NCBI RefSeq assembly: GCF_019710585.1 | Contig: NZ_JAIFZQ010000022.1 | Span: 1-64,000, forward strand | Source of the DNA: Arthrobacter sp. MAHUQ-56 | GTDB lineage: Bacteria; Actinomycetota; Actinomycetes; Actinomycetales; Micrococcaceae | Direction of reading: 5' to 3' | Length of the DNA stretch: 64,000 nucleotides | Notes under the pieces: model-generated | What the model saw: the letters and a program-made list of their open reading frames with translations, nothing else | Told to the model about the DNA's origin: nothing | Databases searched by the model: none | Program-made: the position numbers and the translations under genes | In this document: positions 43,866 to 52,795 of the stretch, piece after piece | How positions within the stretch are numbered: position 1 is the stretch's first letter | Layout of the letters: the number at the start of each line of letters is the position of its first letter

Positions 43866-45524
43866 ATGACGTCAGGTGTGAACCCGGTAGATCGGATCTG
43901 GAAGGACGGCGTCAGCCCGTCCGAACTGGGGCTCGAGCGTACTTCATCCCGCGAGGTTTTCGAATCTGGAATGCGCATCCTCTACGATGCCGAAATCCCC
44001 ATGCGGGACGGCGTCACACTCCGAGCGGATATCTTCTTGCCCGAGAGCGCGACTGATGTCCCGGTGATCGTCGGGTGGAGCGCATACGGCAAGGACCGCG
44101 TCCCTGCCCAGTTCTTCCCGGGCTCGGATGTCGACCCGGCCTGGATCTCGGACTACTGCGTCTTCGAAGCGCCAGACCCGGTTTACTGGACGTCCCATGG
44201 CTATGCGATCGCGTACCCGAATCCGCGTGGTACATGGTATTCGGGCGGTCAGATGCGGGGGCATCTGAACAAGCATGAGGCACAGGACATCCACGACACC
44301 ATCGAGTGGCTCGGTACCCAGCCTTGGTCCAACGGTCGCGTCGGCATGTCTGGTGTCTCGTACTTCGCGATAGTGCAGTGGTTCGCCGCAGCGACCAGGC
44401 CGCCTCACCTCGCAGCGATCAGTCCGTGGGAGGGCTTCGCGGACCGATACCGGGAGGCCGTTTACCATGGCGGCATCTTCGAGAACGGCCTGAACTCGAA
44501 GTGGTGGACCGGGAACACGAAGTACTCAACGAGCCCCACCGAGGATGGTTTGGCCATGATCGACGAGCATCCCCTCTTCGACGACTATTGGGACGAGAAC
44601 CGGGCGGAACTCGAACGCGTTGACGTTCCTGCCTATGTAGTGGCGAGCTGGTCGGACCAGGGCCTGCACACGCGCGGCACGATCGACGCCTTCAATCGGA
44701 TCGGCTCCCAGGAGAAATGGCTCGAGGTACATGGTCAGAAGAAGTGGGAGTACCAGTTCCGGCCTGAGAACGTCGATCGGCTCCGTGAGTTCTTCGATCA
44801 TTTCCTCAAGGGGGACGGTTCAGGCGACCTGGGTTGGCCGCGGGTGAGATATGAGGTTAGAGACGAGTTCGGCACCTCGGAGTGGAAGGCAGCGGACACG
44901 TGGCCGCTGCCGAACACTGATTATGCAGAACTGCATCTGGACGCGGCGACGGCCTCGCTACGAACCGTTCCGGTAAGTGCCGAGTCCGACGTTGTCTACG
45001 AAGTGGGCGGCGAACACGACCGCGCCTGCTTCGAGTACGAGTTCGACCGCCCCACGGAGATGACCGGCCATGCCGCAGCGCACCTCTGGGTCGAGGCGCT
45101 CGACTCGGACGATCTCGATCTGTTTGTCGCTCTCGACAAGATCTCACCGAACGGCACAGTCGCCAAGTTTGGCTTCTTCTCGATCTTCGATGACGGCCCG
45201 GTGGCGCTCGGCTGGCTCCGCGCCTCGCATCGAGCGCTGGATGAGACCGAGTCCAAACCATACCGCCCGGTGCACAAGCACACGTTCCGCGATCTGCCGG
45301 GCGTCGGGAACCCGGTGGAAGTACAGATCGAAATCTGGCCGTCGTCGACCTCTTTCGAGCCGGGCGATCGTCTGCGGCTCACCATCGCCGGGCGCGACAC
45401 TTTCAGCTACCCGCCAGGGGCGCACGTGATGGCACACACCGAAACAATCAACAAGGGCCGTCACCGTGTGCTCAGTGGAGGCGAGCACGGCAGCCGGCTG
45501 ATCATCCCTGTGGTCCGGCGCTAG
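43866..45524 (+). CDS. CocE/NonD family hydrolase (S15 X-Pro peptidase-like esterase)
   Basis: This 552-residue protein has an alpha/beta-hydrolase core from MRDGVTLRADIFLP (about 46-59), YPNPRGTWYSGG, and the nucleophile motif GRVGMSGVSYFAIVQW with Ser162. A C-terminal jelly-roll starts near residue 340 (ending FSYPPGAHVMAHTETINKGR). CocE/NonD enzymes hydrolyse esters or amides, from cocaine esterase to acyl-peptide hydrolases. No signal peptide is seen. It could remove acyl groups from acylated glycosides, consistent with the C-glycoside genes, but the substrate is unknown. It diverges from PhlG-like copy 2. Confidence 0.87.
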   Translation: MTSGVNPVDRIWKDGVSPSELGLERTSSREVFESGMRILYDAEIPMRDGVTLRADIFLPESATDVPVIVGWSAYGKDRVPAQFFPGSDVDPAWISDYCVFEAPDPVYWTSHGYAIAYPNPRGTWYSGGQMRGHLNKHEAQDIHDTIEWLGTQPWSNGRVGMSGVSYFAIVQWFAAATRPPHLAAISPWEGFADRYREAVYHGGIFENGLNSKWWTGNTKYSTSPTEDGLAMIDEHPLFDDYWDENRAELERVDVPAYVVASWSDQGLHTRGTIDAFNRIGSQEKWLEVHGQKKWEYQFRPENVDRLREFFDHFLKGDGSGDLGWPRVRYEVRDEFGTSEWKAADTWPLPNTDYAELHLDAATASLRTVPVSAESDVVYEVGGEHDRACFEYEFDRPTEMTGHAAAHLWVEALDSDDLDLFVALDKISPNGTVAKFGFFSIFDDGPVALGWLRASHRALDETESKPYRPVHKHTFRDLPGVGNPVEVQIEIWPSSTSFEPGDRLRLTIAGRDTFSYPPGAHVMAHTETINKGRHRVLSGGEHGSRLIIPVVRR

Positions 45525-45854
45525 GCCACAACCCTCGCCCGCTCACCGAGAAAATTTTCGGGCACGGCTTCGATTCGATTCGAATGCCGGTGCGACCGGG
45601 GGCCATCGAGCAGGATCTCTGCGGAGCGGGCGAGGCTCTCCTCGTGGACGGCGGCCGCTAGGCGCAACAAGTCCTGCTTTCGTCGAGACGGCCCGGTTCC
45701 CGAAGTTTTGGCTACCAGGAACGTTATTCTGGCTATGGGCAACTTATTATAGAAGATAGCGAATCAGGCGGGCGCATGAAGGCTGAGAGGACGGGACCCC
45801 CACGTGAGAGGGCAAAACTTTTCGAAGGGAACGGCCGACCGCGCCGGCGGTTCA
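45525..45854. other. Intergenic stretch, probable promoter for the reductase gene
   Basis: An open frame of 73 codons exists on the minus strand (45521-45742), but it has no recognised homology or ribosome site and overlaps the CocE stop, so I do not call it. AT-rich DNA at 45725-45765 is a plausible promoter for the gene at 45855. Confidence 0.4.
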
Positions 45855-46814
45855 ATGAGGGCCGTTACTTATGCCGAGTTCGGAGGTCCGGACGTGCTCG
45901 TGGTTCGAGAGATCGACGTCCCTCAGGTCACCGCCGACGAGGTCCTAGTGAGGGTGCGCCACGCTGCGGTGAATCCTTATGATATAAAGATCCGCTCGGG
46001 CATGCGGAAGGAGGCAGTGGACTTTAGTTCACCCATGGTCCCTGGGCTCGAGCTAGCTGGGCATGTGGTCAGCGTCGGATCAGGTGTAAGCGGCCTCGCC
46101 GTAGGTGACGGCGTATTTGGCTGGGCCACGAGTGGCGCCCATGCCGAGTATGCCACCGCGCGCGTCGTGGAGATCAAGCCGGACGGCCTGGACTGGGAGA
46201 CGGCTGCCTCTCTCTCGACGTCGGGGAGCACCGCGCTCAGGGCGCTCGACGCCCTGGATCTTAAAGAGGGCGAAACGCTCCTGATCCACGGCGCCTCAGG
46301 GGCAGTCGGATCGTTGGCAACTCAGATCGCTGTCGCCAACGGAATTGCCGTGATCGGGACAGCTTCTGCAAACAACGGCGACCTGGTGCGCAAATTGGGT
46401 GCCCTGCCCGTGCTCTACGGTGAGGGTGTGTTTGACCGTGTTCGGGCGGCCGCGCCGCAGGGTGTGGATGCGGTCTTCGATGCGTCGGGCGCCGGGGTGC
46501 TTGGTGGCTCCGTTGAGCTGCTCAGCGGGCGGTCCCACAGAGTGATCACCATTGCCGACACTTCGGCCGGACAGCACGGCGTGCGATACTCCTCCGGCGG
46601 TCCCCAACGGAATACTCGAGAAGCCCTTCGGAGAATCGTTCGGATTGTGCAAGACACAGCCATCGTGCTTGCCGCGCCGAGGCACTTTTCGCTCGAAGAG
46701 GTACAACGCGCACATGAAGCCGTGGAGCGTGGCGGCACGCCGGGCAAGGTCCTTCTCGATCTTGAGCAGGACGCCCTGCCAGCGGTTGAAATGTCCCCAC
46801 CAGTGAGCTGTTAA
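45855..46814 (+). CDS. NADPH:quinone reductase-like oxidoreductase (zinc-independent MDR)
   Basis: This 319-residue medium-chain reductase has VTYAEFGGPDVLVVREIDVP at the N-terminus, the VNPYDIKIRSGM loop, VPGLELAGHVVSVGSGVSGL, and the Rossmann LLIHGASGAVGSLATQIA (about 137-154). The structural and catalytic zinc ligands of alcohol dehydrogenases are missing, as in quinone oxidoreductases. I prefer the ATG at 45855, where homology begins; the open frame extends 17 codons further up to a GTG without a ribosome site. It precedes a ROK regulator by about 50 bp and may reduce quinones or enones arising from phenolic breakdown. Confidence 0.85.
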   Translation: MRAVTYAEFGGPDVLVVREIDVPQVTADEVLVRVRHAAVNPYDIKIRSGMRKEAVDFSSPMVPGLELAGHVVSVGSGVSGLAVGDGVFGWATSGAHAEYATARVVEIKPDGLDWETAASLSTSGSTALRALDALDLKEGETLLIHGASGAVGSLATQIAVANGIAVIGTASANNGDLVRKLGALPVLYGEGVFDRVRAAAPQGVDAVFDASGAGVLGGSVELLSGRSHRVITIADTSAGQHGVRYSSGGPQRNTREALRRIVRIVQDTAIVLAAPRHFSLEEVQRAHEAVERGGTPGKVLLDLEQDALPAVEMSPPVSC

Positions 46815-46865
46815 GTTGGAGTGGGTTTCCTTGTACCCGAGACACCAAAAGAGAGCAGGCTGAAA

Positions 46866-48137
46866 GTGTCCCAGTTAGACGTTTCATGGCAGAGCGAGGC
46901 CTCGTTCGCCGAGACAAACGCGAACGACTCCCTCTGCAAGGTCATCAACCTCGTCAGGACTGGGCGCGCGACAACCCGTCTAGCGCTCGAGCAGCTCACC
47001 GGACTAGGTCGGGCGGCAGTGCGCCAGCGCGTCGAGCATGCCATCACTCTCGGATACTTGGCTGACGCTGACTTGGGCCCCTCCGCCGGCGGACGTGCGC
47101 CGCGCAATCTCGCGTTCGTGGCGGACCGCGGCCAACTGCTGCTGATCGCGTTCGGTCTCAGCAATGCCACCGTGGCGATCGCCGACCTCGCCGGTAACGT
47201 CATCTCATCGCATCACGAAGAATGGGACATCGCCTCAGGTCCAGACGCCACGCTCGAACATGTCGCATCGGCCCTCGAGTCAATGAAAGGATTCGACGCC
47301 CAGCGTGTCTGGGGCGTTGCAATGGGCGCACCCGGCCCGACTGACTTCCTCCGCGGTCGCCTGGTGGCGCCCCCAAACCTCCCAAGCTGGAACGAGTACG
47401 ATATTCGCGGTTGGCTCCAGACGCGCTTCCATGCCCCTGTTTGGGTCGACAATTATGTGAACGTGTTGGCCATTGGCGAGCTGAAGCGGCACCCCGCCGT
47501 CCAAGGCGAGAATATGCTCTACGTGCGAGTCGGAACTGGAATTGGTGAAGGTCTCATATTCGGGGGCCAGATGATCCGAGGAGGGAACGGTGCTGCAGGG
47601 AACATCGCGCATACTCCGGTCCCCGGTTCGAGAGTCCCTTGCCGCTGCGGAAAGTTCGGGTGCCTCGAGGCGGTCGCCGGAGGCTGGGCGCTGGTTCGCG
47701 ATGCCACCGACCTCGCGGTGAGCGGGAGAAGCCAATGGTTCGCAGAGAGGCTGGAGGCAGCGGGACGTCTGCGGAGCGAAGACATCATCCAAGCGGCCAA
47801 GGAAGGCGACTCAGCAGCTATTGAACTGCTCGGCGTTTCCGCACGGGCGGTCGGTGACACCGTTGCCTTGCTCGTCAATCACCTCAATCCCTCGCTGATC
47901 GTGCTCGGGGGCAGCATCGCCGCAAGCAACGAATTCTACTTGGCCGCGATTCGCGAAGCCGTCTACCGAAGCGGGCTCCCGCTGGCGACGCGCGACCTGA
48001 CCATTGCCGTGGGCGCCGGCGATCCGATCTCCGGCGCCGCCAGTCTGCTGGTCGATCAGCTCTTCGAGCAGACCTTCCCTGCTTGGGTACTCGCAGGGTC
48101 TCCAATCAACAACAATGCGGTCGAACTGGCGGGCTGA
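46866..48137 (+). CDS. ROK-family transcriptional regulator
   Basis: This protein of about 423 residues has a winged helix-turn-helix (TTRLALEQLTGLGRAAVRQR, about 35-54) and a ROK domain with VDNYVNVLAIGEL, RVGTGIGEGLIFGG and the intact zinc loop CRCGKFGCLE. In the VDNDxN motif the Asp that is catalytic in ROK kinases is Tyr (VDNYVN), consistent with a pure regulator. The N-terminus could lie at GTG 46866 or 15 codons earlier. It resembles the ROK gene at 36605 closely in the effector part, hinting at a similar sugar ligand. It may regulate the nearby C-glycoside genes. Confidence 0.86.
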   Translation: MSQLDVSWQSEASFAETNANDSLCKVINLVRTGRATTRLALEQLTGLGRAAVRQRVEHAITLGYLADADLGPSAGGRAPRNLAFVADRGQLLLIAFGLSNATVAIADLAGNVISSHHEEWDIASGPDATLEHVASALESMKGFDAQRVWGVAMGAPGPTDFLRGRLVAPPNLPSWNEYDIRGWLQTRFHAPVWVDNYVNVLAIGELKRHPAVQGENMLYVRVGTGIGEGLIFGGQMIRGGNGAAGNIAHTPVPGSRVPCRCGKFGCLEAVAGGWALVRDATDLAVSGRSQWFAERLEAAGRLRSEDIIQAAKEGDSAAIELLGVSARAVGDTVALLVNHLNPSLIVLGGSIAASNEFYLAAIREAVYRSGLPLATRDLTIAVGAGDPISGAASLLVDQLFEQTFPAWVLAGSPINNNAVELAG

Positions 48138-48289
48138 GCGATGGAATTACCGGCCAGGATCCGAGGACTCCCCGCATCTGATCTCCGGCATTAGTCTGGG
48201 TAGATACAAGACAAGTCGATGACTTCGAGGAAGACATCTCGCGTTGTCTTGAACCCTAATACCATGCGGGGCCGGTTGTTCATTCAAAA

Positions 48290-48742
48290 GGCGATGGTCC
48301 GGAAGGTAGACGGGGTCGCTGGGGATCTTGGTTCCCCCGGTCGAGGTCAGAACCCCCGACCCGTTGCAGCGGGCACGCATTCCCTTGGAGAACCCCCTCC
48401 GCGGATGGACGCACGCCGCTGAAGCTCGCCGAGGACGATGTCCCGGGGCCCGGTCCGATATCGTGGCACTCGGATAGTTTCGCGCCAATGACCGTCAGGA
48501 GTCCGACCGCCTCAAGTTCGGCAATACCGAGGTGGACTGGTACGGGATGCCCGGCGTCACAATCCACTACAACCGAACTGAACGCGGTGTCGAAAGGATC
48601 CAGCGGGCCGGCGCGAGCTCAGCGTCGCAGCCAGCGCCCTTGGCGACCCGCTGAGGGTGGAGGTCCAACGCTCGCTCAATCGCTTTCCCAGGCGCACCCG
48701 CAGAGCTCAGTTGGACAAGCTGATGAAGGCTGTTGCGAACTA
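48290..48742 (+). pseudogene. GMC/pyranose-oxidase-like flavoprotein, internal remnant
   Basis: Pieces in several frames match the intact GMC enzyme at 59148. HSLGEPPPRMDA then PLKLAEDDVPGPG corresponds to PFHGQVMQMDASPVKLAEDD and VPEPG. NDRQESDRLKFGNTEVDWYG then MPGVTIHYNRTERGVERIQR corresponds to KDLQETDRLEFSEDSADGYG and MPAVTIRYTLTERDHENVER. ELSVAASALGDPL corresponds to ELKAAAVALGDPI. Both the FAD-binding N-terminus and the catalytic C-terminus are gone, so it is a dead internal fragment of a second sugar oxidase. Confidence 0.8.
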
Positions 48743-48772
48743 AATCGCCCGATCGAAGAATCCATTACCTCT

Positions 48773-49705
48773 TCAGCTGACAGTCGGTCGCGCCCATGAC
48801 GGCACCGCATCTGACAACTGGCTTGCGAGGAACCTCGCCGACCGCTCGATGATCGGCTCTCGATCCACCCCTTTGAATACATGGTCGGCTCCCTCGATGA
48901 TCTGCAGATCAGCAGAAACGCCCGCCCCCCGGAGCGCCTCCGCAAACTCTGTGCTCTGCTGGTAGGGAACCACGCGGTCGTCTCGCCCGTGGATCAGCAT
49001 AAACGGCGCGGCGGCCCCAGAGACGTGGTTGGTCGGTCCCGCCCAAGCTGTTCGATCGGGCTTCTGCTGCAGCGCTCCTCCAACGAGCAGCGATTCGGGC
49101 GAGTCCGCGCTGTTGTGGGGAATGCCACCATTGAGCTTGGCCTGCTCGTCCATGCGGCTCAGATCCGTCGGCGCGTACCAGACAACAGCTGCCTGGACCT
49201 CGGTCGACTCACCCAGAACGCCGTCCCCGCCCTCCAGTTCCGTGACGGTCGTGTTGAGCCCGAGGAAGGCTGCGATGTGACCCCCGGCCGACTCACCCAG
49301 CACGCCGATCGCATCGGTGCTCACACCCAGTTCGGAGCCAAACCGCCGCAGCCACCGCACGGCCGCCTTGGCATCGTTGACGCAGGCGGGGAAAGGCGCC
49401 TCGCCGCTGAGCCGGTAGTCGATGCTCGCAACGGCGAGGCCTGCGTTCAGCAGATCTCGCCAGATCGGACCGCTCACCCAGTTCTCATGACGCGAGCCGT
49501 TTCGCCATGCGCCGCCATGAATGTAGACCACAAGCGCCCTTTGGCCAGATGTGGGAATCATGAGGTCGAGCTCTAGCGGCCTGAATCGATCGATCTTCGC
49601 GTATTCGATGCCGAAGTACGTGAGCACACCGTCGCCGCCTCGATGGGCAGGCCTGAGGTCCGCCAGAAGGTCGAATCGTGGCGGAATGAACGGTTTCTCG
49701 TCCAT
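48773..49705 (-). CDS. Alpha/beta-hydrolase esterase (HSL / BD-FAE-like)
   Basis: This 310-residue protein has an oxyanion-hole HGGAW (63-67), nucleophile motif GESAGG with Ser139, and a C-terminal Asp in HGRDDRVVPYQQ and His in EGADHVFKG completing the triad. No signal peptide is present, so it is cytoplasmic. The ATG at 49705 has AGGA 7 bases upstream; a GTG two codons earlier is too close. Such enzymes hydrolyse short acyl esters; deacylation of an acetyl or malonyl glycoside or an aryl ester would fit this locus. It follows the Bcr/CflA-type gene on the same strand by about 140 bp. Confidence 0.86.
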   Translation of the reverse strand: MDEKPFIPPRFDLLADLRPAHRGGDGVLTYFGIEYAKIDRFRPLELDLMIPTSGQRALVVYIHGGAWRNGSRHENWVSGPIWRDLLNAGLAVASIDYRLSGEAPFPACVNDAKAAVRWLRRFGSELGVSTDAIGVLGESAGGHIAAFLGLNTTVTELEGGDGVLGESTEVQAAVVWYAPTDLSRMDEQAKLNGGIPHNSADSPESLLVGGALQQKPDRTAWAGPTNHVSGAAAPFMLIHGRDDRVVPYQQSTEFAEALRGAGVSADLQIIEGADHVFKGVDREPIIERSARFLASQLSDAVPSWARPTVS

Positions 49706-49847
49706 GGTCACTTCCTTGTCTTGTCATTAGTCTTGTCGGACTTTCTGCCTAGTCCAACACGGTGCGCGTCGATCTTGGTCGTCCGTTCGCGGGCAACGTT
49801 TTTGCTGCGGCGAGGCACCACGGGGTTGGCGGTGCAGCTGCTTCGAG

Positions 49848-51143
49848 TCAAGTGGACGAGTCGGGGACGAACGAACTCTCGTCCCCGGTCGCCAACCGGG
49901 GTGCGGTGGCGACCGTCCCGAGCGCCTTGAGTCTGTGCTCGCTCAACGTCCGTGTGCCGAGAACGCATGTCAGGCCCACGGACGCTACCGCAGCCAGAAT
50001 CAAGCAGAGAAGGAACGCGGACCCTCCCGAAACGGACACCGCTATTTGACCAATGGCAGCCCCGAGCAGGAACTGGGCCACCCCGCTGCCGGCGGACGCC
50101 AACCCTCCGGCGCCCAGTGAGGCTCCGGATAGTTGCGTTAGGTAAACCAGCGTGGGGAAGACCAATGTGTTCCCAGCGATGAGGCCGAAGAAGCCGGCCC
50201 AGGCCAGCCAGGCAACTCCGACACCTGTGCCGATCACGGCAATCGCGACGCCGATGAAAATGATAGATACGCCGATTCGAAGCACCAGAGCCGTGCTGAG
50301 ACGGTGGATCAAGCGTGTGCGATAGATGACCGCGATAAGGCTGCCCGAAAGCGCGTTCGCGGTCACTAGGGTGCCGTAAACCGCCGGCGGCAGCCCAAAG
50401 TATGTGACGGTAATGCTCTCGGATGCGCCCAAATACGAGAAGAACACCGCTGAGACCGTCACGGTGACGATGCAGGCGATCCGGAAGACCGGCATCCGCA
50501 AGAGCTCGATCGCGGCTTTGCGGAAGGCGAGCTGATGGGGTTCGCCTTGAACAAGGCGTCGGGTCTCCGGGATTCCGGTGGTGCTCATTCCGACCATCAC
50601 CGCCCCGAACACGACGACGCACCAGAACATCGACCGCCAGTCCGCACCGAGGAGGAGAACGAGCGTGCCGATGGCCGGCGCAACTACCGGTGCGGCACTG
50701 TTAAAAATGCCCAGGGACGCGAACTTCTTCGCTGCAAGCTGTCCGCGGTGTACATCCGACACCACGGCCCGGGACAGTGCCGTGGGCGCTGCGCCGAACA
50801 GCCCCTCTATCGATCTCGCGATGAGGAAGACCGTGAGGTTCGTCGAGAGCGCGCACACGGCCGTGGCCGCTACGAATATGAGACCGCCCACAATGATCAG
50901 TCGGCGACGGCCCACCCGATCGCTTAGCGGGCCCCAGATGAGGAACCCTACCGAGAAGGAGATCAGGAACGTCGTCAAGCTTGCCTGCGCGGTTACGGAT
51001 CCCCCTCCGAGGTCGGCCGACATCGATGTGAGGCCCGGCAGGTAGAGGTCGGTGGCGAGTGGGGCGACCACGGCGCACATCACCAGCGCAGGCATAGAGG
51101 GGAGCGGGACATCATGGTCGGAACGTCGACTGAATCGGCTCAC
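49848..51143 (-). CDS. MFS multidrug efflux permease, Bcr/CflA type
   Basis: This 431-residue permease has twelve spans. MCAVVAPLATDLYLPGLTSM in span 1 carries the D-x-Y-L-P signature of the Bcr/CflA group, and GPLSDRVGRRRLIIVG is the loop 2-3 motif. Members export hydrophobic compounds. It may expel toxic aglycones released inside the cell. It diverges from the ABC binding-protein gene, and repeated AAACTTAAG sites lie between them. Confidence 0.86.
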   Translation of the reverse strand: MSRFSRRSDHDVPLPSMPALVMCAVVAPLATDLYLPGLTSMSADLGGGSVTAQASLTTFLISFSVGFLIWGPLSDRVGRRRLIIVGGLIFVAATAVCALSTNLTVFLIARSIEGLFGAAPTALSRAVVSDVHRGQLAAKKFASLGIFNSAAPVVAPAIGTLVLLLGADWRSMFWCVVVFGAVMVGMSTTGIPETRRLVQGEPHQLAFRKAAIELLRMPVFRIACIVTVTVSAVFFSYLGASESITVTYFGLPPAVYGTLVTANALSGSLIAVIYRTRLIHRLSTALVLRIGVSIIFIGVAIAVIGTGVGVAWLAWAGFFGLIAGNTLVFPTLVYLTQLSGASLGAGGLASAGSGVAQFLLGAAIGQIAVSVSGGSAFLLCLILAAVASVGLTCVLGTRTLSEHRLKALGTVATAPRLATGDESSFVPDSST

Positions 51144-51320
51144 TTACTTCCTTCCATGTTTCTCAGGCGCCGTGAGGCGCCGTGTCGTCCTCTGGGCGAA
51201 CCCTGTTCGGGACCGTGTAGGAGTTGTGAGGCTGAGATGTCCATGCGTGTCCCGTGGGTCCTAATAATGCATGCAAACTCTATTATGGCCTATACAGTCG
51301 TAGTTTTGGCTCCTAACTAT

Positions 51321-51346
51321 AAACTTAAGTTGCGTCCAAACTTAAG
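51321..51346. promoter_or_regulatory. Repeated AAACTTAAG sites upstream of the C-glycoside ABC/CGD operon
   Basis: AAACTTAAG occurs at 51321 and 51338, 17 bp apart, and the first is part of the palindrome AACTTAAGTT. It lies in a 313-bp AT-rich divergent spacer that otherwise shows no gene. This is a likely operator pair for a local regulator. Confidence 0.5.
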
Positions 51347-51456
51347 CCATGCTCTACTGAACCCAGATGTTCGATGCGGTGCATCGAAACGTCGACACAT
51401 CGATTCGGCCAACCGGCCGGTGACAACGAGGTCTCCCAAAGAGGTGTTGATATCCA

Positions 51457-52764
51457 ATGACGCAGCAAAAAACCGCAGGGCTCAGAGCACTTGTTGCTGG
51501 AATCGGGGTGGCGGCCGCGGCTTGTTCAGCGCTGTCAGGCTGCTCCGCGCCGGCCAGCCCGAGCAGCAGCGATCCCAACGCGCCCGTGACGCTTACAGCC
51601 GCCATCCAATCCCAGGACAGCGGCAAGAAGTATTACTCAGAGCTGTTCGACCAGATCCATCAGATGCATCCGAATATCACGATCCAGATCGTCGAATACC
51701 CCTCGGACCAGCTCGGAACCGTGACCACCACACAGCTCGCTGCGGGAAACGGTCCTGACATCATTTACGGCTCTCCGGGCACTGGAAACACGAACGCGCT
51801 CGGTCTCTACGCGAAAAAGGGGTACCTGCTCGATCTCGCCAGTCAGCCATGGGCGACGGCGTCGATCCCCGAATCCAGTAAGCCGCTCTTCTACAGCGGC
51901 GATGCGCTGTTCGGCTTGCCGGTCGACACCGTCGCGGTGCCTTTGACAGTCAACAAGACGGCATACGACAAACTGGGTCTGACGATACCGAAGACCTACA
52001 GCGATCTGCTCGCCAACTGCACGAAGGCGCGCGATGCAGGCACTGCCCTCATCAATATCCCCGGCGCCTTCCCAGCGAACGCTGCCTTCTCAGCGCTGGA
52101 GATCGCTGCCAGTCGGGTGTACTCAGAGAATCCGAATTGGGACCAGGACCGTGCCAGTGGAAAGACCACTTTCGAGGGCACGAAGGGCTGGATCGACACA
52201 TTTAGGGTGATCCAGGAGATGTATAAGAAGGGCTGCATGCAGGACGGTGCGGAGGGCGCCGGCGGACCTCAGATTTTCCAGAGCGTCGCCTCGGGCCAGA
52301 CTCTCGGCATGTTCGGTCCCTCAGCTGTCTCCTCGGGCCTGATGGCGGCCGACGCGAAGAACAGCTACACGTTCACCGCTTTCCCGGGCGACAGCGAAAG
52401 TCAGACCTATGTCTTCGCCTCTCCATCCGATGCTTTCGCGATCAATGCCAAGACGAAGCATAAGGACGCCGCTCTCCAGGTGCTGGAGGCCATGACGACG
52501 AAAGAGGTGCGAGACAGCTTCGCTCAGAACGCCGGGAACGTCTCACTTGAGAGTACCCTCAACGGCGCCGCCACGACGGACACATTCAAGGAGATCTCCT
52601 CGCTGATCACGGACCCGAAGAAGTCAGGCCCCCTGCCGAGCTTCAGCTGGCCGAACGGCAACGTCTACTCAAAGCTGGGGTCCGGCGTGCAGGGGCTTTT
52701 GACGGGCCAAGTCACACCGGAGGACCTCGCCAAGCAGCTCGACGCAGCCTGGGCCGGCAAGTAG
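51457..52764 (+). CDS. ABC transporter sugar-binding lipoprotein (C-glycoside operon)
   Basis: This 435-residue extracellular solute-binding protein has an N-terminal lipoprotein signal (VAGIGVAAAACSALSG and lipobox LSGC). VTLTAAIQSQDSGKKYYSEL and IIYGSPGTGNTNALGLYAKK are consistent with family 1 glycan/glycoside binders. It begins the plus-strand operon of binding protein, two permeases, CGD alpha and two CGD beta subunits. No ATPase is encoded. By position it should bind a C-glycoside, or another glycoside that the deglycosidase later cleaves. The ligand is not proven. Confidence 0.88.
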   Translation: MTQQKTAGLRALVAGIGVAAAACSALSGCSAPASPSSSDPNAPVTLTAAIQSQDSGKKYYSELFDQIHQMHPNITIQIVEYPSDQLGTVTTTQLAAGNGPDIIYGSPGTGNTNALGLYAKKGYLLDLASQPWATASIPESSKPLFYSGDALFGLPVDTVAVPLTVNKTAYDKLGLTIPKTYSDLLANCTKARDAGTALINIPGAFPANAAFSALEIAASRVYSENPNWDQDRASGKTTFEGTKGWIDTFRVIQEMYKKGCMQDGAEGAGGPQIFQSVASGQTLGMFGPSAVSSGLMAADAKNSYTFTAFPGDSESQTYVFASPSDAFAINAKTKHKDAALQVLEAMTTKEVRDSFAQNAGNVSLESTLNGAATTDTFKEISSLITDPKKSGPLPSFSWPNGNVYSKLGSGVQGLLTGQVTPEDLAKQLDAAWAGK

Positions 52765-52795
52765 CCCCCGCTCAAACCCAAGCACGGAAGACATC

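Noticed and set aside
45521..45742. 73-codon minus-strand frame after the CocE gene
   Set aside because: No ribosome site, no homology, overlaps the CocE stop codon.
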